A stretch of DNA of 47,215 nucleotides from an uncultured Sulfitobacter sp. (GCA_937138475.1 CAKZPD010000002.1:1-47215), one strand, 5' to 3'. Numbered from the stretch's first letter, positions 35,727 to 44,469 are shown. The notes: a model not told the origin generated them from the sequence alone. Numbers and translations are program-made.

Positions 35727-37897
35727 GCGATTAACCCTTCTAGCGTCGGCGCCGCGCTTTCGGCGCTGGCGTTTGAGATAATGTCGGCCGTGTCGATGAT
35801 CAGGGCGATCTGCCCGTCGCCCAGAATGGTCGCGGCGGCAATGCCGGGGGCGCGGTAAAAGCTGGCGTCCAACCCTTTGATCACCACCTGGCGTTGGTCC
35901 TGGATGCTGTCGATCACCAGCGCTGCGCGGCTGCCATCCTCGTGGGCGATCAGCAGCACAACCGATCCGTCATAATCCTGCAATGGCGCGCGATAGCCAA
36001 GTTCCTTGCCCAGATCGAAAAGCGGCACAAAGCCGCTGCGCACCCGCACAACCTGCACGCCAGGGCGCACCATCTCGATGTCGCTGGCATTGAGCGCCAG
36101 CGTTTCAATCACAACATTCAAAGGCAGGACCAGTGTTTCATCGGCGACCTGAACAACCATGCCGTCAAGCACCGCCAAGGTCAGCGGCAACGAAATGGAA
36201 AACACCGTGCCCTGACCGGGGGTAGATGAAATCGAAATGCGCCCACCCAGGGTTTGGATGGAATTGCGCACCACATCCATGCCGACACCGCGCCCTGACA
36301 GGTCAGAGACCACAGAGGCTGTTGAAAAGCCCGGTAAAAACAATAAATTATCAATTTCGCTGTCGCTAAGCGACGCCTCGGCCGGGACCAGCCCCTTGTC
36401 GATGGCGATTTGCAGCACCTTGGGGCGATTTATGCCCGCGCCATCGTCCGAGACCTCGATGATGACCCGGCCAGAGCGATGCGCCGCCTTCAGGTGGACC
36501 TGCCCCTGTGCCGGCTTGCCGGCCGCGGCGCGGTCCTGCGGGGTTTCCAACCCGTGATCGACAGCGTTGCGGATCATATGTGTCAGCGGATCTGCCAGAC
36601 GTTCAATGACGGTTTTATCCACCTCGGTCGCTTCGCCCTCGGTGATCAGGCGCACGTCTTTCCCCACGGCCGAGGACGCCTCGCGGACGATGCGCGACAT
36701 GCGTTGAAACAAGGATTTGACCGGCTGCGCGCGGATCATCATGACGCTGTCTTGGATATCGCGGGTCAGGCGTTGAAATTCTTCAAGGCCGCTCATGGCG
36801 TCGGAATGGGGGGACAGGCCGGATTGCTCCAGGCTTTGCGACAGCATCGCCTGGTTGATCACCAATTCTCCGACCAGGTTGACCAGCCGTTCAATACGAT
36901 CCAGATCGACACGCACCACGGATTTTGGCCCCGATGTTGCGGCAGGTTTTGCCGGATCGGGCCGTGCCGCAGGCGCGGCGCTGGGGGGCGGGGACGGCAG
37001 ATCGGCCACCGTTTCCGGCATGTCTGGGGTCAGATCGGCCGAAGGGGCGGTGATTTCTGCGACCGGCTTGTCTGTAAGCGGCTTGGGGGCCGGTAGGTCG
37101 GGCAAAGCGCTGTCCAATAACAGGTCACCGGGTGGTTCCTGGCCGCTTGGCACGATATCGAGGCTGCACAGACCTTCGACAAATTCGAAGGTGGCTTCTA
37201 TTTCGGCCCGGCTGCATGTGCTTGCAAGATCAATCTTCCAGCTCAGATAGCTTTGCTCGGGCTCAAAATCGGGTGGATCGGTCAGGCGGGTGCTGTCGCA
37301 GTTAAACTGGCAGGGGCCAAGCTCCTCAAGGGCGCGGAAAAGGTGAAACGGTTCATTCCCGGATTCAAAAAGCTCAGCGCTGGGGGTGAAAGTGATCTGA
37401 TAGACCGGCGGCGCGTCTGGTTCATCATCCAGATCCAAGTCGAAGGACAGGCCCATGGGCTGAAAGTCGATGGGATCGTCTTGCGGCGTATCCTGGGGGG
37501 CATCGCCCAGCATGGCATCCAGTTGGGCAGAAAGGGCATCGCTTTGCGCGCTGGGGATTGGGGCGTCATCGCGGCTGACCCGGACCAGATCGGACAGGTG
37601 ATCGCCGCATAAGAAAAACACCTTGAGGGCCTCGGCGTCGATATCGAGGCGCCCCGCCCGCACTTCGTCCAGAACGGTTTCAAAACGATGTGCAAACCTG
37701 ACCAGCGCTTCAAGGCCAAAGGCCCCGGCGCCGCCTTTGATGGAATGAACGGCGCGGAACACCACATTGATGGTTTCATCGTCGCCGCCGCCGTCTTCGA
37801 GGGTTTGCAACCCGTCTTGCAGGGCTTCAAGCAGCTCTTCACACTCAATAAAGAATGAGGCTTTTATTTCGGCCATAGGATCGTTCGGATCGCCCAT
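35723..37897 (-). CDS. cheA: Chemotaxis histidine kinase CheA
   Basis: A 724-residue kinase with the full five-domain plan. P1 (1-105) carries phospho-accepting His51 in FRAVHSIKGGAGAFG. A P2-like response-regulator docking domain follows at about 165-250, then a Pro-rich linker (265-325) and the dimerisation helices (330-395, VNLVGELVINQAML). The HATPase domain (395-572) has N-box HMIRNAVDHGLE, G1 VSDDGAGIN and G2 GRGVGMDVV. The CheW-like P5 runs from 575 to the end. It starts 6 bases after the first cheY stop. No receptor gene is in the operon, so its receptors are encoded elsewhere. Confidence 0.97.
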   Translation of the reverse strand: MGDPNDPMAEIKASFFIECEELLEALQDGLQTLEDGGGDDETINVVFRAVHSIKGGAGAFGLEALVRFAHRFETVLDEVRAGRLDIDAEALKVFFLCGDHLSDLVRVSRDDAPIPSAQSDALSAQLDAMLGDAPQDTPQDDPIDFQPMGLSFDLDLDDEPDAPPVYQITFTPSAELFESGNEPFHLFRALEELGPCQFNCDSTRLTDPPDFEPEQSYLSWKIDLASTCSRAEIEATFEFVEGLCSLDIVPSGQEPPGDLLLDSALPDLPAPKPLTDKPVAEITAPSADLTPDMPETVADLPSPPPSAAPAARPDPAKPAATSGPKSVVRVDLDRIERLVNLVGELVINQAMLSQSLEQSGLSPHSDAMSGLEEFQRLTRDIQDSVMMIRAQPVKSLFQRMSRIVREASSAVGKDVRLITEGEATEVDKTVIERLADPLTHMIRNAVDHGLETPQDRAAAGKPAQGQVHLKAAHRSGRVIIEVSDDGAGINRPKVLQIAIDKGLVPAEASLSDSEIDNLLFLPGFSTASVVSDLSGRGVGMDVVRNSIQTLGGRISISSTPGQGTVFSISLPLTLAVLDGMVVQVADETLVLPLNVVIETLALNASDIEMVRPGVQVVRVRSGFVPLFDLGKELGYRAPLQDYDGSVVLLIAHEDGSRAALVIDSIQDQRQVVIKGLDASFYRAPGIAAATILGDGQIALIIDTADIISNASAESAAPTLEGLIA

Positions 37898-37903
37898 CGT
37901 TGC

Positions 37904-38269
37904 TTACCCCGCGACCATTTTCAGTGCTTTGACCAGCTTTTCGGGATCAAAGGGTTTGACGATCCAACCTGTGGCACCTGAATCGCGCGCGCGGGCCTTT
38001 AGTTCGGGCGCGGCTTCGGTGGTCAAGACCAAGATCGGCGTCGCCCGGTGCTTTTCCTGGGTGCGCACAGCGTTGATGAAACCAAAACCATCCATACGCG
38101 GCATGTTGATATCGGTGATGATCGCGTCTGGTTGGATGCCATCCAGAACCTCAACCCCGTTGACGCCGTCTTCGGCGGTGTGGACTTTGAAACCAGCGGA
38201 TGAGAGCGCCAGGCGGATCATGTCACGCATGGTGCGGCTGTCATCGACAGCAAGGATTTCGAGCGTCAT
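37904..38269 (-). CDS. cheY: CheY-type response regulator (first of two)
   Basis: A 121-residue receiver with Asp9/Asp10 in LAVDDSRTMRDM, phospho-acceptor Asp53 in AIITDINMPRMDG, the switch Thr in LVLTTEA and Lys in IVKPFDPEKL. This is the CheY1 type found next to cheA in many alphaproteobacterial operons. It overlaps the STAS gene by 4 bases. Confidence 0.95.
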   Translation of the reverse strand: MTLEILAVDDSRTMRDMIRLALSSAGFKVHTAEDGVNGVEVLDGIQPDAIITDINMPRMDGFGFINAVRTQEKHRATPILVLTTEAAPELKARARDSGATGWIVKPFDPEKLVKALKMVAG

Positions 38270-38535
38270 AGCCCCCCCTTTGCAATTGTTTCAGGTGTCA
38301 GCCCCATCAGGCGCAATTGATCCAGCACCCGGTCGGTGGTGTTGATCATGCTCAGCCCGCCGCCGGCGGCAATCCGGCTGCGCGCGGCGACCATCAACAC
38401 CTGAACGCACAGGGCGCCCAAATGCGTGACTTGGGACATGTCGACGCAAACCGTTGCGGGGTCCGCAGCGCGCAGGGCCGCATGCAACGCGCCGGCTGCG
38501 GGAAGATCCAGTTTTGCTTCGGGGCAAAGCATCAT
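38266..38535 (-). CDS. STAS-domain protein heading the chemotaxis operon
   Basis: An 89-residue single STAS domain (anti-sigma-factor-antagonist/SpoIIAA-like fold). It shows TVCVDMSQVTHLGALCVQVLMVAARS, where the loop usually carrying the phosphorylatable Ser/Thr reads THLGALC, and the closing helix RVLDQLRLMGL. The frame can be extended to a TTG at 38550, but the ATG at 38535 is preferred. As first gene of a che operon it may scaffold or partner-switch with CheA/CheY components. That is inference. Confidence 0.85.
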   Translation of the reverse strand: MMLCPEAKLDLPAAGALHAALRAADPATVCVDMSQVTHLGALCVQVLMVAARSRIAAGGGLSMINTTDRVLDQLRLMGLTPETIAKGGL

Positions 38536-38628
38536 CGGTTTTCCCGGCAAAGGGTCTGGGGGTTGGATATGCGCATATTACATCCTCCTGATCGGGCGGC
38601 CCGTCGGGTTCTTTGTAAAGCGCGGTCT

Positions 38629-38644
38629 GTTAAGACTATGTTAC
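38629..38644 (-). promoter_or_regulatory. Near-consensus CtrA site upstream of the chemotaxis operon
   Basis: The minus strand reads GTAA-CATAGTC-TTAAC, one mismatch from TTAA-N7-TTAAC, 94 bases before the STAS start. In related bacteria CtrA controls motility and chemotaxis genes. Binding is predicted from sequence only. Confidence 0.45.
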
Positions 38645-38702
38645 CTTGCGCCGGGAAATTGCGCGGCAAAACCGGTCACTTTTAATCTATCGGTTAACCA
38701 AA

Positions 38703-38736
38703 GAAAAAGCCCCCCGCAAAACGAATTGCGGAGGGC
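38703..38736 (-). terminator. Rho-independent terminator of the split-methionine-synthase operon
   Basis: On the minus strand GCCCTCCGCAA-TTCG-TTTTGCGGGGGGC forms a long stem followed by TTTTTC, 25 bases past the stop of the pterin-module gene. Confidence 0.85.
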
Positions 38737-38761
38737 TTGGGTATCAAATCGGCGCTGCGGA

Positions 38762-39844
38762 TCAGGCGCGCCGGCGCCGGCCTCCGGTGCGGCCCGCGCG
38801 GCCGCGGCCTTCGTGACCGGCTTTGGGGGCGGTTTTGTTGAATTCGATCCACGCGCTGCCGTGGGGGTCGTTGTTGGTCAAGAAGTTGGCGGCGCGAATG
38901 GCCTCCATTTCCTTGCCGGCGCGCGGCAGGGTCGATCCCAAACCAAACAGCTGCACAAAGGTTTCGTCGTCGATATCAGCTGGCAAAATGATGCCCGAGG
39001 CTTCGATCTCGGCCTTTTTCTCGGCGATTTTTGTCTGATTGACCGGCAAAGCAACCGGGTTCATGATCGCGGATGTCATGCCGGCGCCCATGGCCATCGG
39101 CAGGAACGCATTGTTGATGCCATGGCGGTTGGGCAATCCAAAGGAAATGTTCGATGCACCGCAAGTGGTGTTCACGCCCAATTCCTCGCGCAAGCGCCGC
39201 ACCAATGTAAACACCTGCTGGCCGGCGGTTGCCATGGCGCCGATGGGCATAACCAGCGGATCAACCACAATATCATGCGGTTTGATGCCGAAATCGGCGG
39301 CCCGCTCAACAATCTTTTTCGCAACAGCAAAGCGCACGTCGGGGTCTTCGGAAATCCCGGTATCATCATTCGAGATGGCCACAACCGGCACGTTATATTT
39401 CGCCACCAGTGGCAGCACCATCTCAAGGCGCTCTTCCTCGCCGGTGACGGAATTGAGCAGCGGGCGCCCTTCGCAGGCCGCCAAACCCGATTCCAGCGCG
39501 CCGGGCACCGAGCTGTCGATACACAAAGGCACATCAACGATGGACTGCACCCGTTCGATCAGGGCCTTCATCAGGGGCGGTTCAACAAAGTTGTTGTCGG
39601 CATAGCGGGGATCTTCTGCCATTTTATTGGCAAAAACCGCGCCCGAGTTGATGTCCAGAACCGTGGCGCCGGCGGCAACCTGGGCGATGGCGTCGGCCTC
39701 AACGGTTGTGAAATCATCCTGTTCCAGCTCAAGCGCAAGCTTTTTGCGGCCGGTTGGGTTGATGCGCTCTCCGATTACGCAAAAGGGTTGGTCAAAGCCG
39801 ATTACGGCTGTTTTGGTTTTCGATTCAACGATGGTCTTGGTCAT
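38762..39844 (-). CDS. Methyltetrahydrofolate:corrinoid methyltransferase (pterin-binding module of split methionine synthase)
   Basis: A 360-residue TIM-barrel protein corresponding to the folate domain of MetH. Signatures are CVIGERINPTGRKKLALELE, GATVLDINSGAVF, VPLCIDSSVPGALESGL, LLNSVTGEEERLEMVLPL and GASNISFGLPNRHGINNAFLPMA, which cover the methyl-THF pocket and the conserved Asp and Asn residues. Stand-alone versions act on separate corrinoid proteins. In Phaeobacter and Dinoroseobacter such a protein was assigned, from mutant fitness, to a methionine synthase split into several polypeptides. The homocysteine/B12 part is not in this window. The C-terminus ends in GHEGRGRAGRTGGRRRRA, like the activator at 7794-9833. 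It follows metF by 12 bases. Confidence 0.92.
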   Translation of the reverse strand: MTKTIVESKTKTAVIGFDQPFCVIGERINPTGRKKLALELEQDDFTTVEADAIAQVAAGATVLDINSGAVFANKMAEDPRYADNNFVEPPLMKALIERVQSIVDVPLCIDSSVPGALESGLAACEGRPLLNSVTGEEERLEMVLPLVAKYNVPVVAISNDDTGISEDPDVRFAVAKKIVERAADFGIKPHDIVVDPLVMPIGAMATAGQQVFTLVRRLREELGVNTTCGASNISFGLPNRHGINNAFLPMAMGAGMTSAIMNPVALPVNQTKIAEKKAEIEASGIILPADIDDETFVQLFGLGSTLPRAGKEMEAIRAANFLTNNDPHGSAWIEFNKTAPKAGHEGRGRAGRTGGRRRRA

Positions 39845-39856
39845 GGGGTTGGTCCT

Positions 39857-40786
39857 TTAGACGGCGTTTGCAGGAACGGCAGATGCGCCGCCATTTTCGA
39901 TGGCCCAGGTGGCGTTGGTCTTGATCCCGCCCAGAGGGAAGAAATGCACATGGGTAATGTTAAAGCCGGGGGTCGCGGCCTTATGGGCGGCCAGTTCGGC
40001 GATGACCTCGGTGGGTTCGAATGGCAGCAGCAGCTTGGTCACGTCCTTGGCCCGCTTTTGCAAGACCTTCAAAGATGGTCCAACACCGCAGGCGATCGCG
40101 AACTTGATCAAGGTTTGCAGTTTGGCCGGACCGGCAATGCCGATGTGAATCGGCAAGGTGATACCCTGCGCCTTGAGGTCGTCTGCCCATTTGATGATGG
40201 GACCGGCCTCAAAGGCGAACTGCGTGGCGATGGCCATTTTGGCATCGGTGCGGCTTTGGAAATCGTTTTTCCAGTGCAGGGCGCTGGTTACATTGGTCAT
40301 GCTGCCGTCGGTATCAATATCGCGGTTGCCTTCGGGATGCCCGGCGACATGCAGATTGGTAAACCCCGCCTGATCAAAAAGCCCGGTTTCCATCAGCTGC
40401 ATAGAGCTGTCAAAATCACCATGGGGTTTGTCAACGCCGCCTGCCAGCAACAACGCCTGGCGCACGTCGGCTTCGCCCTGGTATCGGGCGATCCAATCGG
40501 CAAGCGTGGCTTTGTCCTTGATGATCCGGGCCGGGAAATGCGGCATGACCGGAAAACCTTCGGCGTTCAGGCGTTTGGCCGTGGCCACCATGTCCTCGAT
40601 CGGGGTGCCCTCAATGTGGGCAATATAGACGCGGGTGCCCTTGGGCAGGATATCCGCAAAGTTTTCGACCTTTTCGGCAGTGCGAGGCATGACCTCGATG
40701 GAATACCCGTTCAGGAATGCCTCGGTGTTGGCATCGGGCTGTTTGGGGGTATCGCTGGATTTGCGTTTGAAATTCAAAAGAGACAT
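39857..40786 (-). CDS. metF: Methylenetetrahydrofolate reductase (divergent MetF family)
   Basis: It should reduce 5,10-methylene-THF to 5-methyl-THF, the methyl donor for the pterin module encoded just downstream. The 309-residue protein keeps MetF-like elements: SIEVMPRTAEKV, whose Glu corresponds to the catalytic Glu near the N-terminus, then LLLAGGVDKPHGDFDSSMQLMETG and FTNLHVAGHPEGNRDID, then QFAFEAG. It is clearly divergent from E. coli MetF, with a charged extension at the N-terminus. Clustering with the split methionine synthase module supports the role. The electron donor may differ from the NADH of the E. coli enzyme. Confidence 0.88.
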   Translation of the reverse strand: MSLLNFKRKSSDTPKQPDANTEAFLNGYSIEVMPRTAEKVENFADILPKGTRVYIAHIEGTPIEDMVATAKRLNAEGFPVMPHFPARIIKDKATLADWIARYQGEADVRQALLLAGGVDKPHGDFDSSMQLMETGLFDQAGFTNLHVAGHPEGNRDIDTDGSMTNVTSALHWKNDFQSRTDAKMAIATQFAFEAGPIIKWADDLKAQGITLPIHIGIAGPAKLQTLIKFAIACGVGPSLKVLQKRAKDVTKLLLPFEPTEVIAELAAHKAATPGFNITHVHFFPLGGIKTNATWAIENGGASAVPANAV

Positions 40787-40820
40787 CGCTTGGGTCTTTC
40801 AGCTTGGGGCAGGCGTGGGG

Positions 40821-41117
40821 TTAGGCCCAGCCATCATTGGCAATCAGCGCTTTGATGCGCTCTTGATCATATTCGGTGTCGATGCGCTGGGCTTCGGCAT
40901 CGGCGATGGCGGCTGGATCGCCCTCGATGCTGACGGGGGCCGCTTTGCGCCATTCTGCCAGATAGGCATCGGTGTCCTGAGCGCCGACCTTCATCGCCGC
41001 GCGGTCGATGGCCTGTTCAAAGCGTTCAGGCAATGGGCGTTTGGCGCCCTGGCGGCCTTTGCCGACAATGACCTGGGCCGGGATGTCGCGCCAATATACA
41101 ATCGTTACGTCTGGCAT
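40821..41117 (-). CDS. 'Virulence factor' family small protein, first gene of the methyl-THF operon
   Basis: A 98-residue soluble protein (MPDVTIVYWRDIPAQVIVGK near the start). It resembles the Pfam family named 'Virulence factor' (PF13769), a name that carries no clear function. AGGAA lies before the ATG at 41117. It precedes metF by 34 bases on the same strand, and metF is followed by the pterin module. In my recollection this trio recurs in Rhodobacteraceae, which would suggest a part in methyl transfer or cobalamin-dependent methionine synthesis. There is no direct evidence in the sequence for virulence. Confidence 0.8.
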   Translation of the reverse strand: MPDVTIVYWRDIPAQVIVGKGRQGAKRPLPERFEQAIDRAAMKVGAQDTDAYLAEWRKAAPVSIEGDPAAIADAEAQRIDTEYDQERIKALIANDGWA

Positions 41118-41174
41118 GGGGTGATTCCTATCTTGATCTGCGGCCTTGTCTAACCGCTGTGCCGGGCGCTTCGG

Positions 41175-41241
41175 TGTCGTTTTTCGACAGAAAGCAGGCA
41201 TTGTGCGACGCTCTGGCTTTTGTAGGGCGTCGCAAGGCCTG
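41175..41241 (-). promoter_or_regulatory. Structured leader region upstream of the methyl-THF operon
   Basis: On the minus strand a bipartite hairpin (outer CAGGC/GCCTG, inner TGCGACGC/GCGTCGCA, 15-base loop; 41195-41241) is followed by a second hairpin TGTCG-AAAAA-CGACA (41175-41189). This lies 58 bases before the first gene of the operon. There is no T-run. It matches no riboswitch I recognise; a 5' leader control role is inference. Confidence 0.4.
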
Positions 41242-41385
41242 GCAAAAGGGGAGGGGCGGCCCAAAATAATCATAAAAATACTGAGCGGATTTCACCTTGC
41301 CGGGCCGGGTTGTGGTGATCGGGTGCTTGCGCAGGCGCGACGAGAGGGCTAGCTTGGGGGTAACTCGTAATGAAAGGCGCAACCC

Positions 41386-42501
41386 ATGGCGCCACAGCGT
41401 CCCAAAGGTGCGGGCGCGCTCGACAATTTGATGGCTCTGAGCCCCGCGCCAGTACCGCCCAACCCGCCGGGGCTTTATGCCGCGCTGGACTTGGGCACCA
41501 ACAGCTGCCGCATGTTGATCGCCCAACCGCGTGGGCGTGGATTTCATGTGGTGGACAGTTTTTCGAAATCCGTGCAGCTTGGCGCGGGGCTTGAACGCAC
41601 CGGGCGCTTGTCGCGCGGGTCGATGCTGCGCACCATTCAGGCGCTGCGGATTTGCCAACAGAAACTGCGCAAGAACAAGGTCAAGCGTATGCGCCTTGTC
41701 GCCACCGAGGCCTGTCGCAGGGCGTTGAATGCGCATGATTTCATCAAACGCGTTCAGCGTGAAACCGGTTTGCGGTTGGATATCATCAAACCCGAGGAAG
41801 AGGCCCAGCTTGCGGTGATTTCATGCGCGCCGCTGGTCAGTGCCAAAACCGAGAGCCTTTTGGTCGTGGATATTGGCGGAGGATCAACAGAATTGGTCTG
41901 GATCGACCTTAAGGCGGTGCCGCGGGCCGACCGGTCAAAGGCGATCATGCGGTTGTATCAGGGGTTTCACGCGGCGCGCGGCGATTTGCAAGGGGCGCGC
42001 ATCGTTGATTGGATCAGCGTGCCGCTTGGGGTTGCGACATTGCGGGATCAGTTCAGCGACGTCGAGGACGACGCCGCGCGCTTTGCATTGATGAGCTGGT
42101 ATTTTGAGGAAAACCTTGCCGATTTCGCCCCCTATAACGATATGCCGCCCCAAGACAGCTTTCAGATCATTGGCACATCGGGAACCGTCACCACGGTGGC
42201 GGCCAGCCATCTGGGGCTGCGCCGGTATGACCGCACCAAGGTGGACGGGCTGCACATGAGCACCCAGCAGATCGACAAGGTGATCCAGACCTATTTGCAA
42301 TTGGGGCCGGCGGGGCGCCGTGCCGATCCGCGTATCGGTCAGGATCGGCAGGCGCTGATCATGTCAGGGGCGGCGATATTGCAAACCCTGATGCGCTGTT
42401 GGCCGACAAACCGGTTGACCGTCGCGGACCGTGGCCTCAGAGAGGGGCTGCTTTATGCGCAAATGTGCGCCGATGGTGTTTTGGAAGACGGAGCGTTCTG
42501 A
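41386..42501 (+). CDS. Ppx/GppA family phosphatase (exopolyphosphatase/pppGpp phosphohydrolase)
   Basis: A 371-residue ASKHA-fold phosphatase. Motifs are [16 protein letters not shown] (phosphate 1), VEFF-type [34 protein letters not shown] (phosphate 2) and [16 protein letters not shown] (adenosine region). This short form, without the C-terminal HD extension, is typical of alphaproteobacteria. AAAGG precedes the ATG. Its stop and the rlmE start share one base (TGATG), so the two are coupled, a pairing conserved in relatives. Confidence 0.93.
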   Translation: MAPQRPKGAGALDNLMALSPAPVPPNPPGLYAALDLGTNSCRMLIAQPRGRGFHVVDSFSKSVQLGAGLERTGRLSRGSMLRTIQALRICQQKLRKNKVKRMRLVATEACRRALNAHDFIKRVQRETGLRLDIIKPEEEAQLAVISCAPLVSAKTESLLVVDIGGGSTELVWIDLKAVPRADRSKAIMRLYQGFHAARGDLQGARIVDWISVPLGVATLRDQFSDVEDDAARFALMSWYFEENLADFAPYNDMPPQDSFQIIGTSGTVTTVAASHLGLRRYDRTKVDGLHMSTQQIDKVIQTYLQLGPAGRRADPRIGQDRQALIMSGAAILQTLMRCWPTNRLTVADRGLREGLLYAQMCADGVLEDGAF

Positions 42502-43235
42502 TGGTAAAATCCCCGACAGGAAAAACCCCAAGCGGCAAGAACACCTCAGGGCGCGGGCAGCGTGACCTGAAGGTCAAGGTCAAATCGGCCCGCGGGCGCA
42601 CGCTGAGCTCAACCCGGTGGTTGCAGCGGCAGTTGAATGATCCCTATGTCAAACGGGCCAAGGCCGAGGGATATCGCGGGCGCGCGGCCTATAAAATCCT
42701 TGAGCTGGACGAGCGGTTCCGTTTTCTTGTGCCTGGGGCGCGGGTGGTCGATCTGGGCTGTGCGCCGGGTGGCTGGTGCCAGGTGGCGGTCAAGCGGGTC
42801 AACGCGCTGGGCGAAAAATCGGGCAAGGCGATTGGCACGGTTCTGGGCGTTGATTTGCAAGAAATGGAGCCGCTGGCCGGGGCGACGCTGTATCAGCTGG
42901 ATTTCATGGCCGATGATGCCGATGCACAGGTGCGCGCCTGGCTTGGCGGCAAGGCCGATGTGGTTATGTCGGATATGGCTGCCTCGAGTTCGGGGCACAA
43001 GCAAACCGATCACCTGCGGATTATCGCCCTGTGCGAAGCTGCGGCCTATTTTGCCTTTGATGTCCTTGAGGACGGAGGCACCTTTGTGGCCAAGGTTCTG
43101 GCCGGCGGTGCCGAGGGCGAATTGCAAAAGCTGCTGAAACAGCGGTTTACCAAAGTGGCCAATATCAAGCCGCCTTCGTCGCGGGCGGACAGTTCGGAGA
43201 AATTCGTGATCGCCACGGGATTTCGCGCCGCCTGA
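42501..43235 (+). CDS. rlmE: 23S rRNA (uridine-2'-O) methyltransferase RlmE/FtsJ
   Basis: It methylates the 2'-OH of the A-loop uridine of 23S rRNA. The 244 residues begin with a basic, disordered, Gly/Lys/Ser-rich tail of about 35 residues. The FtsJ core follows, with [13 protein letters not shown] (first catalytic Lys), [15 protein letters not shown] (SAM motif I), [21 protein letters not shown] (catalytic Asp), [11 protein letters not shown] (second Lys) and [10 protein letters not shown] (Glu). The K-D-K-E tetrad is complete. Confidence 0.96.
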   Translation: MVKSPTGKTPSGKNTSGRGQRDLKVKVKSARGRTLSSTRWLQRQLNDPYVKRAKAEGYRGRAAYKILELDERFRFLVPGARVVDLGCAPGGWCQVAVKRVNALGEKSGKAIGTVLGVDLQEMEPLAGATLYQLDFMADDADAQVRAWLGGKADVVMSDMAASSSGHKQTDHLRIIALCEAAAYFAFDVLEDGGTFVAKVLAGGAEGELQKLLKQRFTKVANIKPPSSRADSSEKFVIATGFRAA

Positions 43236-43287
43236 GGATACGGGGTCGGTCGCTTCTAAAGCGGCGGTATGTGCAAGACGCGGGGGC

Positions 43288-43328
43288 GGGAGCCTCCGGC
43301 GGGGATATTTAAGAACAAAAGAAGGCGG
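43288..43328 (+). repeat. Dispersed intergenic repeat, copy C
   Basis: GGGAGCCTCCGGCGGGGATA continuing TTTAAGAACAAAAGAAG, matching copies at 6837-6875 and 25080-25118. It lies between rlmE and the convergent arsH, ending 6 bases before the arsH stop. Confidence 0.9.
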
Positions 43329-43334
43329 TTTTGG

Positions 43335-44057
43335 TCAGGCGCTGTTGACCCGCGCAGAGAGCTCGGCGTGGGATTCCTTGCGTTCTGAGTAGCGGTCGAC
43401 CAGATGCGTGCGGATGTCGCGGGTCAGCACGGTAAAGCGCATAAGCTCTTCCATGACGTCGACCATTCTGTCGTAGTAGGGCGAGGGTTTCATCCGGTCT
43501 GTTTCGTCAAATTCGCTCCAGGCTTTGGGAACGGCGGATTGATTGGGGATGGTCAGCAGGCGCATCCATCGCCCCAGGATGCGCAGCTGATTGACGGTAT
43601 TGAAGCTTTGGCTGCCGCCGCAGACCTGCATGACGGCCAGGGTTTTGCCTTGGGTCGGGCGCACCCCGCCCAGCGACAGGGGGATCCAATCGATTTGCGC
43701 TTTCATCACCGCGCTCATGGCGCCGTGGCGTTCGGGGGCGCACCAGACCATGCCGTCGCACCAGGTCACGGCCTCTCGCAGCGCGGCAACCTTGGGGTGG
43801 TCGGCGTCGCTTGCATCGGGCAACGGCAAGCCGGTGGGATCGAACAGCCGGGTTTGCGCCCCGAACCGGGTCAGCACGCGGGCGGCTTCCTGGCTGAGAA
43901 GGCGCGAAAAGCTGCGGGCCCGGAGCGACCCATAGAGCATCAGGATCTTTGGCGCCCGATCGTTGCGCGGCGCCTGGAGGAGGCCCGGATCGATGGGGCG
44001 AAAGCTGGCCGTATCCAAAGCGGGCGTATTCTGGGCGGTGGTGCTATGATCAGTCAA
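43335..44057 (-). CDS. arsH: Arsenical resistance flavoprotein ArsH
   Basis: An NADPH-dependent FMN protein that oxidises trivalent organoarsenicals. Signatures are [23 protein letters not shown] (FMN phosphate loop), [21 protein letters not shown] and [36 protein letters not shown]. No suitable ATG lies at the expected distance, so I place the start at TTG 44057 (240 residues), which overlaps the arsC stop by 8 bases and has AAGG upstream. The exact start is uncertain. It is cotranscribed with arsC; no arsR or arsenite pump is in the window. Confidence 0.9.
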   Translation of the reverse strand: MTDHSTTAQNTPALDTASFRPIDPGLLQAPRNDRAPKILMLYGSLRARSFSRLLSQEAARVLTRFGAQTRLFDPTGLPLPDASDADHPKVAALREAVTWCDGMVWCAPERHGAMSAVMKAQIDWIPLSLGGVRPTQGKTLAVMQVCGGSQSFNTVNQLRILGRWMRLLTIPNQSAVPKAWSEFDETDRMKPSPYYDRMVDVMEELMRFTVLTRDIRTHLVDRYSERKESHAELSARVNSA

Positions 44058-44469
44058 CGGGCGGTGCCTTGTGTGGGGGGATCGGGGTGCCGTCTTCTTT
44101 GGTAAGCGTGCCTTGGGGCGGTGTATCCAAAAGGTCCAGAACGGTCTCGGAGGGGCGGCACAGCCGGACCCCTTTGGGGGCACAGACAATCGGCCGGTTG
44201 ACCAGCACCGGATGCGCGATCATCGCGTCGATGAGATCGGCATCGCTTGTGTCAGGACTTAGCAGGCCCAGGGCCTCGGCTGGCGATTTGGAGACCCGCA
44301 GCGCCGCGCGTGCGGTCAGCCCTGCGGCGGCGAACAACCCCAGGAGCTGCGGCCTGGTCCAGCCCTCTTTCAAATATTCAATGACAACCGGTTCGCCATG
44401 AGTTTTGCGTAATATTTCCAACACATTGCGTGATGTTCCGCAATCGGGATTGTGGTAAATGACCATCAT
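44050..44469 (-). CDS. arsC: Arsenate reductase ArsC (glutaredoxin-dependent type)
   Basis: It reduces arsenate to arsenite with glutathione and glutaredoxin. The protein of about 139 residues starts [20 protein letters not shown] with the catalytic cysteine at residue 10 in [10 protein letters not shown]. The downstream arginines expected to bind arsenate are visible in LRVSKSP, VNRPIV and RLCRPSE. Three ATGs cluster at the start; 44469 has the best-placed AGGA. The gene leads the arsC-arsH pair. Confidence 0.93.
   Translation of the reverse strand: MMVIYHNPDCGTSRNVLEILRKTHGEPVVIEYLKEGWTRPQLLGLFAAAGLTARAALRVSKSPAEALGLLSPDTSDADLIDAMIAHPVLVNRPIVCAPKGVRLCRPSETVLDLLDTPPQGTLTKEDGTPIPPHKAPPVD

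Noticed and set aside
38426..40855. An 809-codon plus-strand open frame across the methyl-THF genes
   Set aside because: It is antisense to two convincingly coding genes (pterin module and metF); its translation is Gly/His/Arg-rich with no recognisable motif, as expected from GC-rich codon bias.
41118..41385. A SAM, SAH or cobalamin riboswitch before the methyl-THF operon
   Set aside because: Stem-loops are present, but I could not recognise the conserved core of any known class, so it is listed only as a structured leader.
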